DNA of 64,000 bases. It comes from Siphonodentalium dalli (lineage: Eukaryota > Mollusca > Scaphopoda > Gadilida > Siphonodentaliidae). Where the stretch lies: contig CP136061.1 of NCBI GenBank assembly GCA_032622095.1, positions 126,616,754 to 126,680,753 of the forward strand, written 5' to 3'. Within the stretch, counting starts at the first letter, position 1; every line of letters begins with the position of its first letter. The translations under genes were made by a program, and so were the position numbers. Below, in pieces: positions 23,769 through 34,300 of the stretch. Below the pieces are notes generated by a model, which was not told where the DNA came from, searched no databases, and was given only the letters and a program-made list of their open reading frames with translations.

Positions 23769-23816
23769 TACACCATTATAATCAGGAGATACACTTTCAA
23801 ATATGCTGTTTGGAGA

Positions 23817-23919
23817 GAGCTTTCCGATGAATGGCAACAAGCCATATTTCCGACTAAATCCGGAAAAGTTACCCATAATTCTGCTGTTGTCAAGGGGTCA
23901 ATTATTTAGGGCATTACTG
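23817..23919. repeat. T1 MITE, right half
   Basis: Right arm from GAGCTTTCCGATGAATGGCA to GGGCATTACTG, followed by TA. No left arm. Confidence 0.65.
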
Positions 23920-24063
23920 TATCTCACATATAACCATGTGTACTGGCATCTTGCCACATGAGTAGAAAGGAGAACTCTCAATTTGTCTAGGAGTGTAATT
24001 GTCCTTCTGATGAATCATATGAATGATTATTTCTGTTTTATTCAAAGAAATAACCTGATTTTT

Positions 24064-24620
24064 ATGTTTACCCATACCATAGTATGGTAAACATAGTGTC
24101 GTTGTCCGGATTGACCACTCGTCGTTAGCCCGGGCGTCAGTCCGTCTGTCTGTCTGTAGACACTTTACGCATGGTGCGATAACTGAAATATTTTCTATCT
24201 GATCGGAACGAAATTTTGTATATGAATTTCTCAGCACCAAACACAGATCGAGTTCGAATATGGGTTTGATCCGAGTTTTTTTTTACGGAGTTATGGCCCT
24301 TTTTCAACTTAGAATTCATGCATACTGCCATAACTCAAAAAAAAATTATCTGACCGTAACCAAATTTGGTATGTGAGTTGCTCAGCCCAAAATACATATC
24401 GAGTTCGAATATGGGTTTGATCCGATATTTTTTAATTGAGTTATGGCCCTTTGACATATAATTCATGAATGCTTCGATAAATCAACAATTTTTCAACTGA
24501 TACGAACCAAATTTTGTATGTGAGTTTCTCAACTCAAAATGCAGATCGAGTTCGAATATGGGTTTGATCCGGTACTTTTTAATGGAGTTATGGCCCTTTG
24601 ATTATTTTATTCATCGCTAA
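24064..24620 (+). repeat. Dispersed GTCTGTCTG / GATCGAGTTCGAATATGGG repeat
   Basis: It opens with the hairpin CCATACCATAGTATGG, then TTGTCCGGATTGACCACTCG and GTC(T/C)G repeats. Three ~120-bp modules follow with ACCAAATTTTGTAT, GAGTTCGAATATGGGTTTGA and GGAGTTATGGCCCTTT. Related copies are at 25169 and 55738. The type looks molluscan to me; its transposition mechanism is not evident. Confidence 0.6.
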
Positions 24621-25168
24621 AATATATCAAAGATACACAGGTGGCACTGTCCAGATAGTATCTAATAAATCAGGTTCACAATGCTATGAAGACACAGAGA
24701 TAGTATCCAGTTACAATGCCATGAAGTTTTCTCTCTCTTGTATTGAGTTAATTAACTGCTAGGAGATGTGTTGGCTATATCAGATATACTTTATACTCTA
24801 TAAGTATCTCTGGCCATATCATATTATACTATTATATTTTATATGCATGGTTATTTAAATTTTATCTTAAAGGCATAATCTGGTTTCATTGTTTAATAGC
24901 ATTACCATTGGAATTTTGCTGGTTGCATGGGAAGACAACTTTGGTTTTCAAACTTTTAAAAACTTGAGAGCTCTGTATCAGTCTATGGGAACAAAATAAT
25001 TGTTCATAACACTTTTAGAACTGTAGGTCTGGTTTGTTTTATCTATATATTAATGGAAAGCTTTTTCGACATTGATTTCAATTGATTACAAATGTGAATT
25101 GAAATATTAAAGGGGCACACCAGGTTTGATGTATTTTTCCTGTACTCTGCATGAGATAAAACTTTTTA

Positions 25169-25420
25169 TGTGTACCTATACCATAGTATGGTGCACATAG
25201 TGTCAATGTCCGGATTGACCACTCGTCTGTCCGTCCGTCTATATCTGTCTGTCTGTCAGTTTGTAGACACTTTAGGCATAATGCGATAACTAACATTTTC
25301 TATTTGATCGGAACCAAATTTTGTATATAGGTTTCTCATCCCAAAATACAGTTCGAGTTTGAATATGGGTTCGATCCGATTTATTTTAAAGGAGTTATGA
25401 CCCTTCTTTTTTTTTGTTAA
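25169..25420 (+). repeat. Dispersed GTCTGTCTG / GAGTTTGAATATGGG repeat, short copy
   Basis: Same hairpin start and one module as at 24064. Confidence 0.6.
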
Positions 25421-26128
25421 ATTTGAAATTTTGATTTTTCGTATTTTTTTAGATTGAATTTCCTCGCTCAATTTAACATAAAACAATATTTGTCATTGAC
25501 ACTAATTTGTTTTAGTTGTATTCCATTAATTAGGTGGGATGTCCTGTATTGAAAATGTGAAGATTATATTGCAATAGTTGCTTGTAATATAATGATATCA
25601 ATAAATTGCCATGTGAACATCCAATATCCAGAGTATATGAGAATACATTTAATAGATGTCATTCCTAGCGAAATCTGTTATTAATTGAGTGATGACATAT
25701 GTTACATAGCTCTAGGGGGTGGTTGTATGAAGGTAAAGATGAACAACCTGCTGGCTGGATAACTCCTGTCAAATTGATTAATGGCTAAACAATTGGATCT
25801 CACAGTGAGAGGTCCTTGTGTGAATAGGGACAGAGTTATGAGATTTAAAACGACTCCTTCCCCCACCCCAATTACTTTAACCCCTTCTTAAGACAAATTA
25901 TTTGAGCTTTTGATTTTAAGTTAGGTACTGATATATGTATTACTGTGATCATATCTTTGACCAATTATCAGTTATAGCTAATCGCTAGCACCAAGGTATG
26001 GGTTAAACATCTGCCGATTGTGATCGGCCTCTCGTTACCGTATATAATTATGCTATTCCTTGACTTAGAAAGTGTATAAATTTGTAAATGGGTCTCGTAT
26101 AAACTTAAATTTGTATATCGCAACATCA

Positions 26129-26427
26129 GCGACCAGCCCAGTGATTTCAATTCGAGAGAAGCCACTTCTGGAGTGGAGTGTTATCAGGGAGAAGTAGCAA
26201 TGGCTGAAGTTCAATTTACACCTCAACATCATCCTTCTATGATCCAATATGTATTTTGCTCATTTATAAAACCATTTTAGTAAGTAAGAACACCATTATA
26301 ATCAATAAATATACCTTAAAAATTCTGTTGGGACATATGTATGCTGGTATATGAGAGAGAAGTCATTCCCCTAGGACACATTTTAGGCAGAAAATGTCTC
26401 TAAAGTCACTCTCTGGACTGGTCCCTG
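26129..26427 (+). mobile_element. R4 repeat, uninterrupted
   Basis: Runs from GACCAGCCCAGTG to CTCTCTGGACTGGTCCCTGC, about 300 bp. It lacks T1 and P1 inserts at the points where 35949-36700 has them, so it serves as an empty-site reference. Confidence 0.6.
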
Positions 26428-26509
26428 CGCAATATCCACCAACACAATATATACATCAACAGATTATATTCTTAGAAATGATAGAGTAAACCAGTCAAGC
26501 CTGAGTTTA

Positions 26510-26962
26510 GTGTGCCAGTGTCATTTGCAGAATTTTTGAGGTCCCTAGAGGGTGAATTGAGTGATGCTATCCCACACAGTGGGTTAGCATCACCAAATTC
26601 ACCCTCTTAGGACCTCATTTTGCATGGCCTCATCTGCTATGCGAGACATAGACTCAGATTGAAGTTCCCAAATGGTGAATATTGTGATGTACACCCATTG
26701 GGAACCTCGGTTATGCAATGTGTCGTCTGCCAATTTGGGGATACAGAGAAACTAAACTAAAAAAGAAATAGAATCTATGTGAAGAAGTTTCTATTGAAAT
26801 TTGACAATAAGAAACTTTCCAGAGAAGATGAGGCCTAAGCAGAATGATGTCCCCAGAGGGTGAATTTAATATGCTAGCCCGCTATGCAGGATAGTGTCAC
26901 TAAATTCACCCTCTGGGGTCCTCATTCTGCAAATGACAGGCACCTTATTCTCATGCCTGAAA
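26510..26962. mobile_element. M5 MITE, two palindromes (GAGGTCCCCAGAGGGTGAATT)
   Basis: Two palindromes of the type GAATGAGGTCCCCAGAGGGT...ACCCTCTGGGGACCTCATTC flank a middle with CAGATTGAAGTTCCCAAATG and CCCATTGGGAACCTCG. Better ends in other copies read GCCTTGAAATAGTGT and its inverse. The right end lies 50 bp upstream of the tomosyn acceptor at 27011. Confidence 0.65.
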
Positions 26963-27011
26963 CCAGTAAGTCTATGTCTTTGTTTATCCTGTGTCATGTA
27001 TCTTATTTCAG

Positions 27012-27087
27012 CCAAACAAGGCAAAGATGGGAAGATGGAGCCCTGTAAGCCTATAGCCAAGGTTGCATGGAAGTCACTTAGAAATGG
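27012..27087 (+). CDS. STXBP5: Tomosyn exon, propeller loop and strand
   Basis: Acceptor TTATTTCAG at 27011 and donor GTAAGT at 27088. The 76 nt complete a codon with two bases, encode KQGKDGKMEPCKPIAKVAW..., and leave two bases. Vertebrate tomosyn has H-G-K-x-x-x-E-G-x-K-x-E-x-C-K-P-I-L-K-V-E-Y-K at the same place; the E-P-C-K-P-I-x-K-V core is the strongest match. The lysine-rich start corresponds to the variable loop after PHG. Phase joins both neighbours exactly. Confidence 0.88.
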
Positions 27088-27102
27088 GTAAGTCAGTTTC
27101 TA

Positions 27103-27476
27103 TAAAAGACAGTTTGCATAGTAATTGCATTCATCAGCAGTCATTGTTTGTCAAATTGTTTAACCCTTTCATGACGGGAGCTGCACTGGTTCAGCATTAA
27201 AGATCCTGTGCCAGTGCATTCTCTTTATATATATGCGAGTCTCACATAAGGAGCCTCGCATATATAAGAGAAAAACGAACTGGCTTACATGGTCACGGTA
27301 AATATTATATTGTTAGGCCAATGTATTCTCTTAATATATGGAGTCTTGCATATATAAGAGAATGCATTGGCACCTGGTTTTCGCAAAATTTCAGGAAGCT
27401 CCAGTCATGGAAGGGTTAAAAGACAGTTAACATAATAATTGCATTCAGCAGCAGTCATTGTTTGTCAAAATGTTTT
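27103..27476 (+). repeat. ~57-bp direct repeats flanking a P1 MITE
   Basis: 27103-27159 and 27419-27475 both read AAAAGACAGTT..CATA.TAATTGCATTCA.CAGCAGTCATTGTTTGTCAAA. They bracket the P1 element at 27160-27419 and lie within 400 bases of the exon donor. Confidence 0.75.
27160..27419. mobile_element. P1 double-hairpin MITE
   Basis: TTAACCCTTTCATGACGGGA to CAGTCATGGAAGGGTTAA, TTAA at both boundaries, two GCATTCTC-type hairpins. Confidence 0.75.
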
Positions 27477-27489
27477 AACTTCCATGTCA

Positions 27490-27908
27490 AGCCTTGAAAT
27501 AGTGTGTCTGACGTAAGCAGAATGAGGTCCCCAGAGGGTTAATTAGTGACTCTATCATGCACGGTGGGATAGCATCAATAAACTCACCCTTTGGGAACTT
27601 CATTCTGCTTAGGCTTCAACTGCTATGGGGAGCTAGCATCAGATTGAAGTTCCGCAGTTGAAGTTGGTGATGTTCACCCATTAGTCACCTTCATTATGCA
27701 ATTTATCTTCTGCAATTTGGGGGATATAGAAACTTCACAAAAGGGAACAATGTTAATTTGAGACCATAGATACTTTCCAGAAGATGAGGTTTATGCAGAA
27801 TTAGGTCCCCATAGGGTGAATTTGGTATGCTAGTGCAGGGTAGCATCACTAAATTCTCCCTCTGGGGACCTCATTCTGCAAATTACAGACACTATTTCAA
27901 GGCTTGTT
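27490..27908. mobile_element. M5 MITE, best-preserved ends
   Basis: Ends AAGCCTTGAAATAGTGTGTC and GACACTATTTCAAGGCTT are inverted repeats. Two internal palindromes, 419 bp in all. Confidence 0.7.
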
Positions 27909-27916
27909 CCATGTTA

Positions 27917-28561
27917 TCTATTATATATTTTGCAACTTCTGTCTGTCTGTATCAGAGCTGTTAAGTTTCACGGATTGTCCGTGAGACTCACGGATTGCTA
28001 TGGACAAAATCTCCAAAACACTGAAGACCACCCAATTCTCCCGCATTGTGCAGATGTACTGTTGCCGTCGGTAACATCAGAGTAATTTCATATTCATCAT
28101 TATTCAGTACTAATCAGCAGTACTAATTGAGACTAATTAATGTTCACACCCCTTCGTAGCCGTGCGAGCTGTCGTAAAAGTATAAACAATAGTTTAATTT
28201 AGAGCGACTTAATAATGCGACTTAAATAAAAATGATTTTTGGAACATGAACAAAATTGGGCATACCTACCGCAAAAATCTCCCGGATTGACATTTTCAAA
28301 ACTTAACAGGTCTGGTCTGTATGTATGTGTGTTAAAGACTTGAAAACTGCTTGACCGATCCGACTCAAATATGGTATGTAGGACTACTTTGATCCCGGGG
28401 ACAATATTGGCAATTCCAATTTGCGACCGTGACCTTGACCTCATATATGCTCAATTAGTCATGTTTCTGGACTGATCAAACAATAGTTTGTTCAGACGCT
28501 GTATATTCTGTCCAGACAGAAATCCCTAAATAGCCCGGACGAAGTCTTGCACATCAGCTAG
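27917..28561 (+). mobile_element. Helitron-like unit (single)
   Basis: Preceded by host A. It starts TCTATTATATATTTTGCAAC followed by GTCTGTCTG and ends GCCCGGACGAAGTC...CAGCTAG, followed by T. The 5' end matches the 5' end of the units at 62899 and 63573, and the 3' GGACGAAGTC motif is shared. The internal part from about 27954 to 28312 is bounded by CTGTTAAGTTT and AAACTTAACAG, possibly another insert. No coding was seen. Confidence 0.6.
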
Positions 28562-28763
28562 TTAACAATGTTTCTGAATTACATTGAATTGATATTTGGC
28601 TGATTTTGTAATGTAACACGGAGAAAGATTCTATTTCAGAAATGGTGTTCCCTCTATAATTGTTATAAGAGTGAAACAGAGTGAAATTGTTTCATTTTCT
28701 ACTTATTGATGATTAATTGTCGGTGACAATGGTTATCTGTACTGTGGCAATTGTTCGATCAAT

Positions 28764-31035
28764 TTAGTCGAGCAACGACAAGCCTTGTCTGCACTGGGAT
28801 ACGTGACCAAGGATTCTGGGTGTTATAGAGCTTGTGTTCAGTTTCATTGTGTTCGCAATTTGATATGTCCGTTTGGCATTGAGTGAGGATGTGAATGCCA
28901 TGTCACAGTGTACTCCACCTGTCCAACATATATTGGTCACTTGGTCAGAGCACTTTAACGATTCATAATTAATTGTTGGTGACAATCACTAGCTGCGCTG
29001 TGAAGATATTTAGATCAGCATAGTTCAGCAAACACGAGCCTTGCCTCCACTGGGATGTGTGACCACCAAGGATTCTGGTTGTTATAGAGCTTGTCTGATA
29101 TTTGATTGTGTTGGAAATTTGATATGTCCGCTTGGCATTGAGTGAGGATATGAATGCCATGTCACAGTGTACTCCATCTGTCTAACATATATTGGTCACT
29201 TGGTCAGAGCGCTTTAACGATTCATAATAGCTCGGTCTGTGACAATGGTTAGAGCTTCCCTGTGTCCAGTTTCATTGTTGGTCACAGTGTACTCCATCTG
29301 TCCAACATATATTGGTCACTTGGTCAGAGCACTTTAACGATTCATAATTAATTGTTGGTGACAATCACTAGCTGCGCTGTGAAGATATTTAGATCAGTAT
29401 AGTTCAGCAAACACGAGCCTTGCCTCCACTGGGATGTGTGACCACCAAGGATTCTGGTTGTCGTAGAGCTTGTCTGATATTTGATTGTGTTGGAAATTTG
29501 ATATGTCCGCTTGGCATTGAGTGAGGATATGAATGCCATGTCACAGTGTACTCCATCTGTCTAACATATATTGGTCACTTGGTCAGAGCGCTTTAACGAT
29601 TCATAATAGCTCGGTCTGTGACAATGGTTAGAGCTTCCCTGTGTCCAGTTTCATTGTTGGTCACAGTGTACTCCATCTGTCCAACATATATTGGTCACTT
29701 GGTCAGAGCACTTTAACGATTCATAATTAATTGTTGGTGACAATCACTAGCTGCGCTGTGAAGATATTTAGATCAGTATAGTTCAGCAAACACGAGCCTT
29801 GGGATGTGTGACCACCAAGGATTCTGGGTGTCATAGAGCTTGTGTCCAGTTTCATTGTGTTGGCAATTTGATATCTCTGCTTGGCATTGAGTGAGGATAC
29901 AAATGCCATGTCACAGTGTACTCCATCTGTCTAACATATATTGGTCACTTGGTCAGAGCGCTTTAACGATTCATAATTAATTGTTGGTGACAATCACTAG
30001 CTGCGCTGTGAAGATATTTAGATCAGCATAGTTCAGCAAACACGAGCCTTGCCTCCACTGGGATGTGTGACCACCAAGGATTCTGGGTGTCATAGAGCTT
30101 GTGTCCAGTTTCATTGTGTTGGCAATTTGATATCTCCGCTTGGCATTGAGTGAGGATATGAATGCCATGTCACAGTGTACTCCATCTGTCTAACATATAT
30201 TGGTCACTTGGTCAGAGCGCTTTAACGATTCATAATAGCTCGGTCTGTGACAATGGTTAGAGCTTCCCTGTGTCCAGTTTCATTGTTGGTCACAGTGTAC
30301 TCCATCTGTCCAACATATATTGGTCACTTGGTCAGAGCACTTTAACGATTCATAATTAATTGTTGGTGACAATCACTAGCTGCGCTGTGAAGATATTTAG
30401 ATCAGTATAGTTCAGCAAACACGAGCCTTGCCTCCACTGGGATGTGTGACCACCAAGGATTCTGGGTGTCATAGAGCTTGTGTCCAGTTTCATTGTGTTG
30501 GCAATTTGATATCTCTGCTTGGCATTGAGTGAGGATACAAATGCCATGTCACAGTGTACTCCATCTGTCTAACATATATTGGTCACTTGGTCAGAGCGCT
30601 TTAACGATTCATAATTAATTGTTGGTGACAATCACTAGCTGCGCTGTGAAGATATTTAGATCAGCATAGTTCAGCAAACACGAGCCTTGCCTCCACTGGG
30701 ATGTGTGACCACCAAGGATTCTGGGTGTCATAGAGCTTGTGTCCAGTTTCATTGTGTTGGCAATTTGATATCTCTGCTTGGCATTGAGTGAGGATATGAA
30801 TGCCATGTCACAGTGTACTCCATCTGTCTAACATATATTGGTCACTTGGTCAGAGCGCTTTAACGATTCATAATAGCTCGGTCTGTGACAATGGTTAGAG
30901 CTTCCCTGTGTCCAGTTTCATTGTGTTGGCAATTTGATATGTCCGCTTGGCATTGAGTGAGGATGTGAATGCCATGTCACAGTGTACTCCATCTGTCCAA
31001 CATATTGGTCACTTGGTCAGACCACTTTAATAGTT
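28764..31035 (+). repeat. Higher-order satellite (~379-bp unit with ~250/259-bp variants)
   Basis: The landmark AATTAATTGTTGGTGACAAT recurs at about 28970, 29348, 29727, 29977, 30356, 30615 and 31040. Spacings are 379, 379, 250, 379, 259 and about 425. A 379-bp unit consists of a ~259-bp core plus a ~120-bp block with GCTCGGTCTGTGACAATGG and a second ACTCCATCTGTCCAACATA. The short spacings lack the 120-bp block. Open minus-strand frames of about 60 codons occur once per unit and follow the period; I do not take them as genes. Confidence 0.85.
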
Positions 31036-31121
31036 CATAATTAATTGTTGGTGACAATAGCTAGATATTTAGATCAACATAAATGTAGTTCAGCAACCAT
31101 GAGCTTGTCTCCACTGGGATA

Positions 31122-31231
31122 CAGTAATGCCCTAAATAATCGACTCCTTAACCACAGCAGAATTATGTGTAATTTTTCAGAATTTAGTTGGAAATATGGC
31201 TTGTTGCCATTCATCGGAAAGCTCTCACTGT
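31122..31231. repeat. T1 MITE, left half
   Basis: TA then CAGTAATGCCCTAAATAA through GCCATTCATCGGAAAGCTCT. No right arm. Confidence 0.65.
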
Positions 31232-31332
31232 CAGAATGTCAGTCACATGTCAGTCAATGACATCAGAGTGATCTGGCTCTGGATTCTGAGTTATAATGTT
31301 TATAAGAGCAATAAGCTCATTAATGCGGAATA

Positions 31333-34300
31333 TAGTCGGTCTCACAACTGGGCTCTTTAGGGAATATCCAACCACTTTCTGTTTGATACTGCTTCTAGAG
31401 TACTTTTCGATGAGGAATTCAGTGGTGCCGACCTTATTTTTGATAAAAGGGGCCAGTGTAGTTTCCAGTAATTATTTGGGGACACCTGTTTATATGCCAA
31501 AAGTCATATCCGAAGGCCGCAGCCCTAAGTATGGGAGGGTATGGGGTGGCTTCCCCCTTGAACTACATGTACATACTGCCATAAAATGATAATTTATTGC
31601 TTTATTTGATGATTTAGTGTTAGTTGTGTTTGTTTTCTAGTAATAATGGTCAAAAAACTAATTATCTGAGGAATTTTTCTTCTTTCTAACTGTTTTTTGG
31701 GCGCCTGAAGTTTGGGCGCCCATACCTGTTACAGGTACCAAAACTGGCCTGGAAATTACCCTGAAAGGGGCCCAAATTCCATTTTTAAGGGCCTGAACCC
31801 CAATTTTGGGGTTCAGCTCTTTTTTTCTCAAAGTTGAGCCCCCAATTAGAATTTTAATGACCTATATGCATTAATGCCACATAGAGGTATCATTTATGAT
31901 ATTTTCTATAGCATTATAAGATGGGATTGACCTTCAAGGAGCTCTTGACCATGAAAATCCAAAATGGCCGACTTCAAAATTAGCAAAAATTTAGCAAAGT
32001 CAAGAATAATTAAAATAGTGCAACATATAGAATTTTTTTTCATCTTTAAAGTATCAGTACATTGTGCTTCCACTCATGAGTGCTCAACAAGGTTTTGGAT
32101 GGAATGTATTGGCCGTAGAATAAAAAACTGACATTTTCTCTATAACCAAGATTTTGACAAAATCATAAATTTTATGGTAATTGATTAGCAGTGCAAACAC
32201 TGCTGAAAACACGGGTAGCTAATGATATGATATGAATAAATACTTGTATTTATGAGTAGTTCATCCTTTTTATATTGATTTCACGGTCTTTGATATTAGA
32301 TGGCTGCCAAAATGGCTATAGATTGGATGACATATCACATTTTTATCATTGTAAATGAGTGCAATGTGGCATTTCATTTAAACTATAGCTAACAGGAGAA
32401 CAGTATGTCTTTTATGGTTCTAATGTTGAATTGCATTTTAGTTTGAAATTTATTTTAATAAGTAAGGTTTGTAGAACATAGTTCTTTACCAGAATCAATT
32501 GCATCGAAGACGAGATCTATTCTAGTAAAGAACTATCCACGTGTTCTGACCAACTTAGAGCACAATTGCCCATGCACAATGGGATTAGCTGGAAATCGCT
32601 GCTGAGCATGTGTGGACCCCGACACACAACATATGCCCTTCCAGACTTTGAACATTCCTTGGAAATTGGTGTGCTTTATCAAAAATCAGGTAATGATTGT
32701 GCTCTAATCAACTGAAATGTACAGATTGAACATGGTTTTCAAAATTTAGACCAGCTGTTTGCTTCATGCAGCAACCACAAGTTGCGATCTTAAAATGGGT
32801 ATTTTATCTGTGCATAGTAAAAACATGTTGTAATCAGACGAAAGATGATCATATATCCCAGTATATATTTCAGAAGTAATCAATTCTTCCAAAATGGCTA
32901 TGACAACTCATCTCACAAAAAGATTTAGGAAATGATGGAATCATCACTATTCAATCAATAGTAGAATGAGCCTTTGTCAGTCCCAAATTAATTTTGATTG
33001 GCCATGATAGTTTCAGCACTTGCAGGTTGAAGAAGACGAGGGTCTATAATTTCACTAACATAGTTCTTCATAATAGCTAATAGCCCTCATAACTTACCAT
33101 TTTAAAGATATTTTCATTTTCAATACCACCCCAGGTTATAAAGTGGTCCTGCTAATTTTATATCATGCTGATGGGTACTGCTGGATTGCTATGATGTTTG
33201 TAGGTCAAAGCGATTGTGTTAAGAAAGAGTACCATTATTTTACCTAAAGTTGGTAATTTTTTCATTGTTTGGCTAATCCGAGCGATTTGTGCAAAAGCCA
33301 GAGTCTGTATGAATCATTCAAGAAATATATATTTCAAAATAATTTAGTAATGTGTACGTTGATGTTTGGTAAACAACAGGAATAGTCATCTCAATTATGG
33401 CCAGTTTGTAACAACCAGCGGCCATTATTAAAATATACATGTTTTTTAATGTTTTCTACATGTAGTGGCTTATCCTCAATTTGTTCAGATCACTTTGCTC
33501 TACCATAGTATCATAGCAAATTTATTAGCATCATCACTCAACTTCGGATGAATACTGCCATATGAATATATTGTGACATATAGGGCAGTGGAAAATAATG
33601 GCTGAGTCTTTTTTTAACTATAATTCTAGTACGGTTGTTGAAAACCTACACAATGCTGTCTTGATCTGATAAGAGTCATGTTTATTTAGGAGTATGGACA
33701 TGCAGTCCACCATCTCAAGAAAATTAAATGGGCTCTGCGCTAGTAACATCTGGGTTCCTGGGACCCATTAATATTGACAAATGCAACACAAATGAAAAAT
33801 ACATCGTAACTTTCCTCAAACATAGATTATAACCTGACAATCATAGTGTTAGAATCAGTCTACATGTATATGTAGGCATGGCCATAGCTTGTTTTTTGAA
33901 AGACTACAGAGTGCAGACCATAAATTTCACTAGAATATAGTTACTGCATGTACATCACACAACTAAAGCAACTGACACATGTACTTGCATGGTACACAAT
34001 ATTTGATATGTAAAGTATATATATATATCTCTCCTGTGCCTGTAACATCAAACCAAACCGATTACAGAACTTCAAAAATCAAAGTCAATTTAAAGGGACA
34101 AAATGAAAAATAAAATTGAGCAAATATAATGGAGATCTATATTGCATTACAATTACATCCACAGATCTACAAAAACATCTGACAAAATATGGTGTATGAC
34201 TATTTGTGATTAGTCACCGACTTCCATGTCTTGTATGTGTTTTTTTCTCATGGCCAGTCTGGTATCATAAAATGAAGTTTTTCTGTTTCAGAAAACCAGT

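Larger units (their letters stand above)
23368..23813 (+). mobile_element. AGGGACCAG-ended repeat (family R4) carrying a T1 MITE
   Basis: Begins AGGGACCAGACTAAAAGG. It has the family landmarks GGGAGAAGTCACTTCTCC, AAGTTCAATTT..CACC.CATC, CTTCTATGATCCAATA and ACCATTATAAT. Family copies elsewhere (26129, 35949, 46355) have ends forming an inverted AGGGACCAG...CTGGTCCCT pair. This copy is interrupted by the T1 element and by the palindrome at 23508. Confidence 0.6.
7841..27011 (+). other. STXBP5: Tomosyn intron, 19.2 kb
   Basis: Runs from GTAAGA at 7841 to TTTCAG at 27011. It holds the MULE remnant, a Helitron-like array, a LINE fragment and many MITEs (listed). I see no gene and no clear repeat in 9600-10770, 11650-12650, 14500-15360, 19830-22100 and 22380-23360. 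Exceptions are weak matches to the dispersed TTTGTCCGAGC-type repeat near 9780-10000 and 20760-20960, and a fragment of the GATCAAGTTCGAATTTAGG type near 10660. Confidence 0.8.

Noticed and set aside
28969-30806. Seven similar minus-strand open frames of about 60-75 codons
   Set aside because: They recur with the satellite period and have no start context, domain or separate conservation. They reflect the repeat unit.
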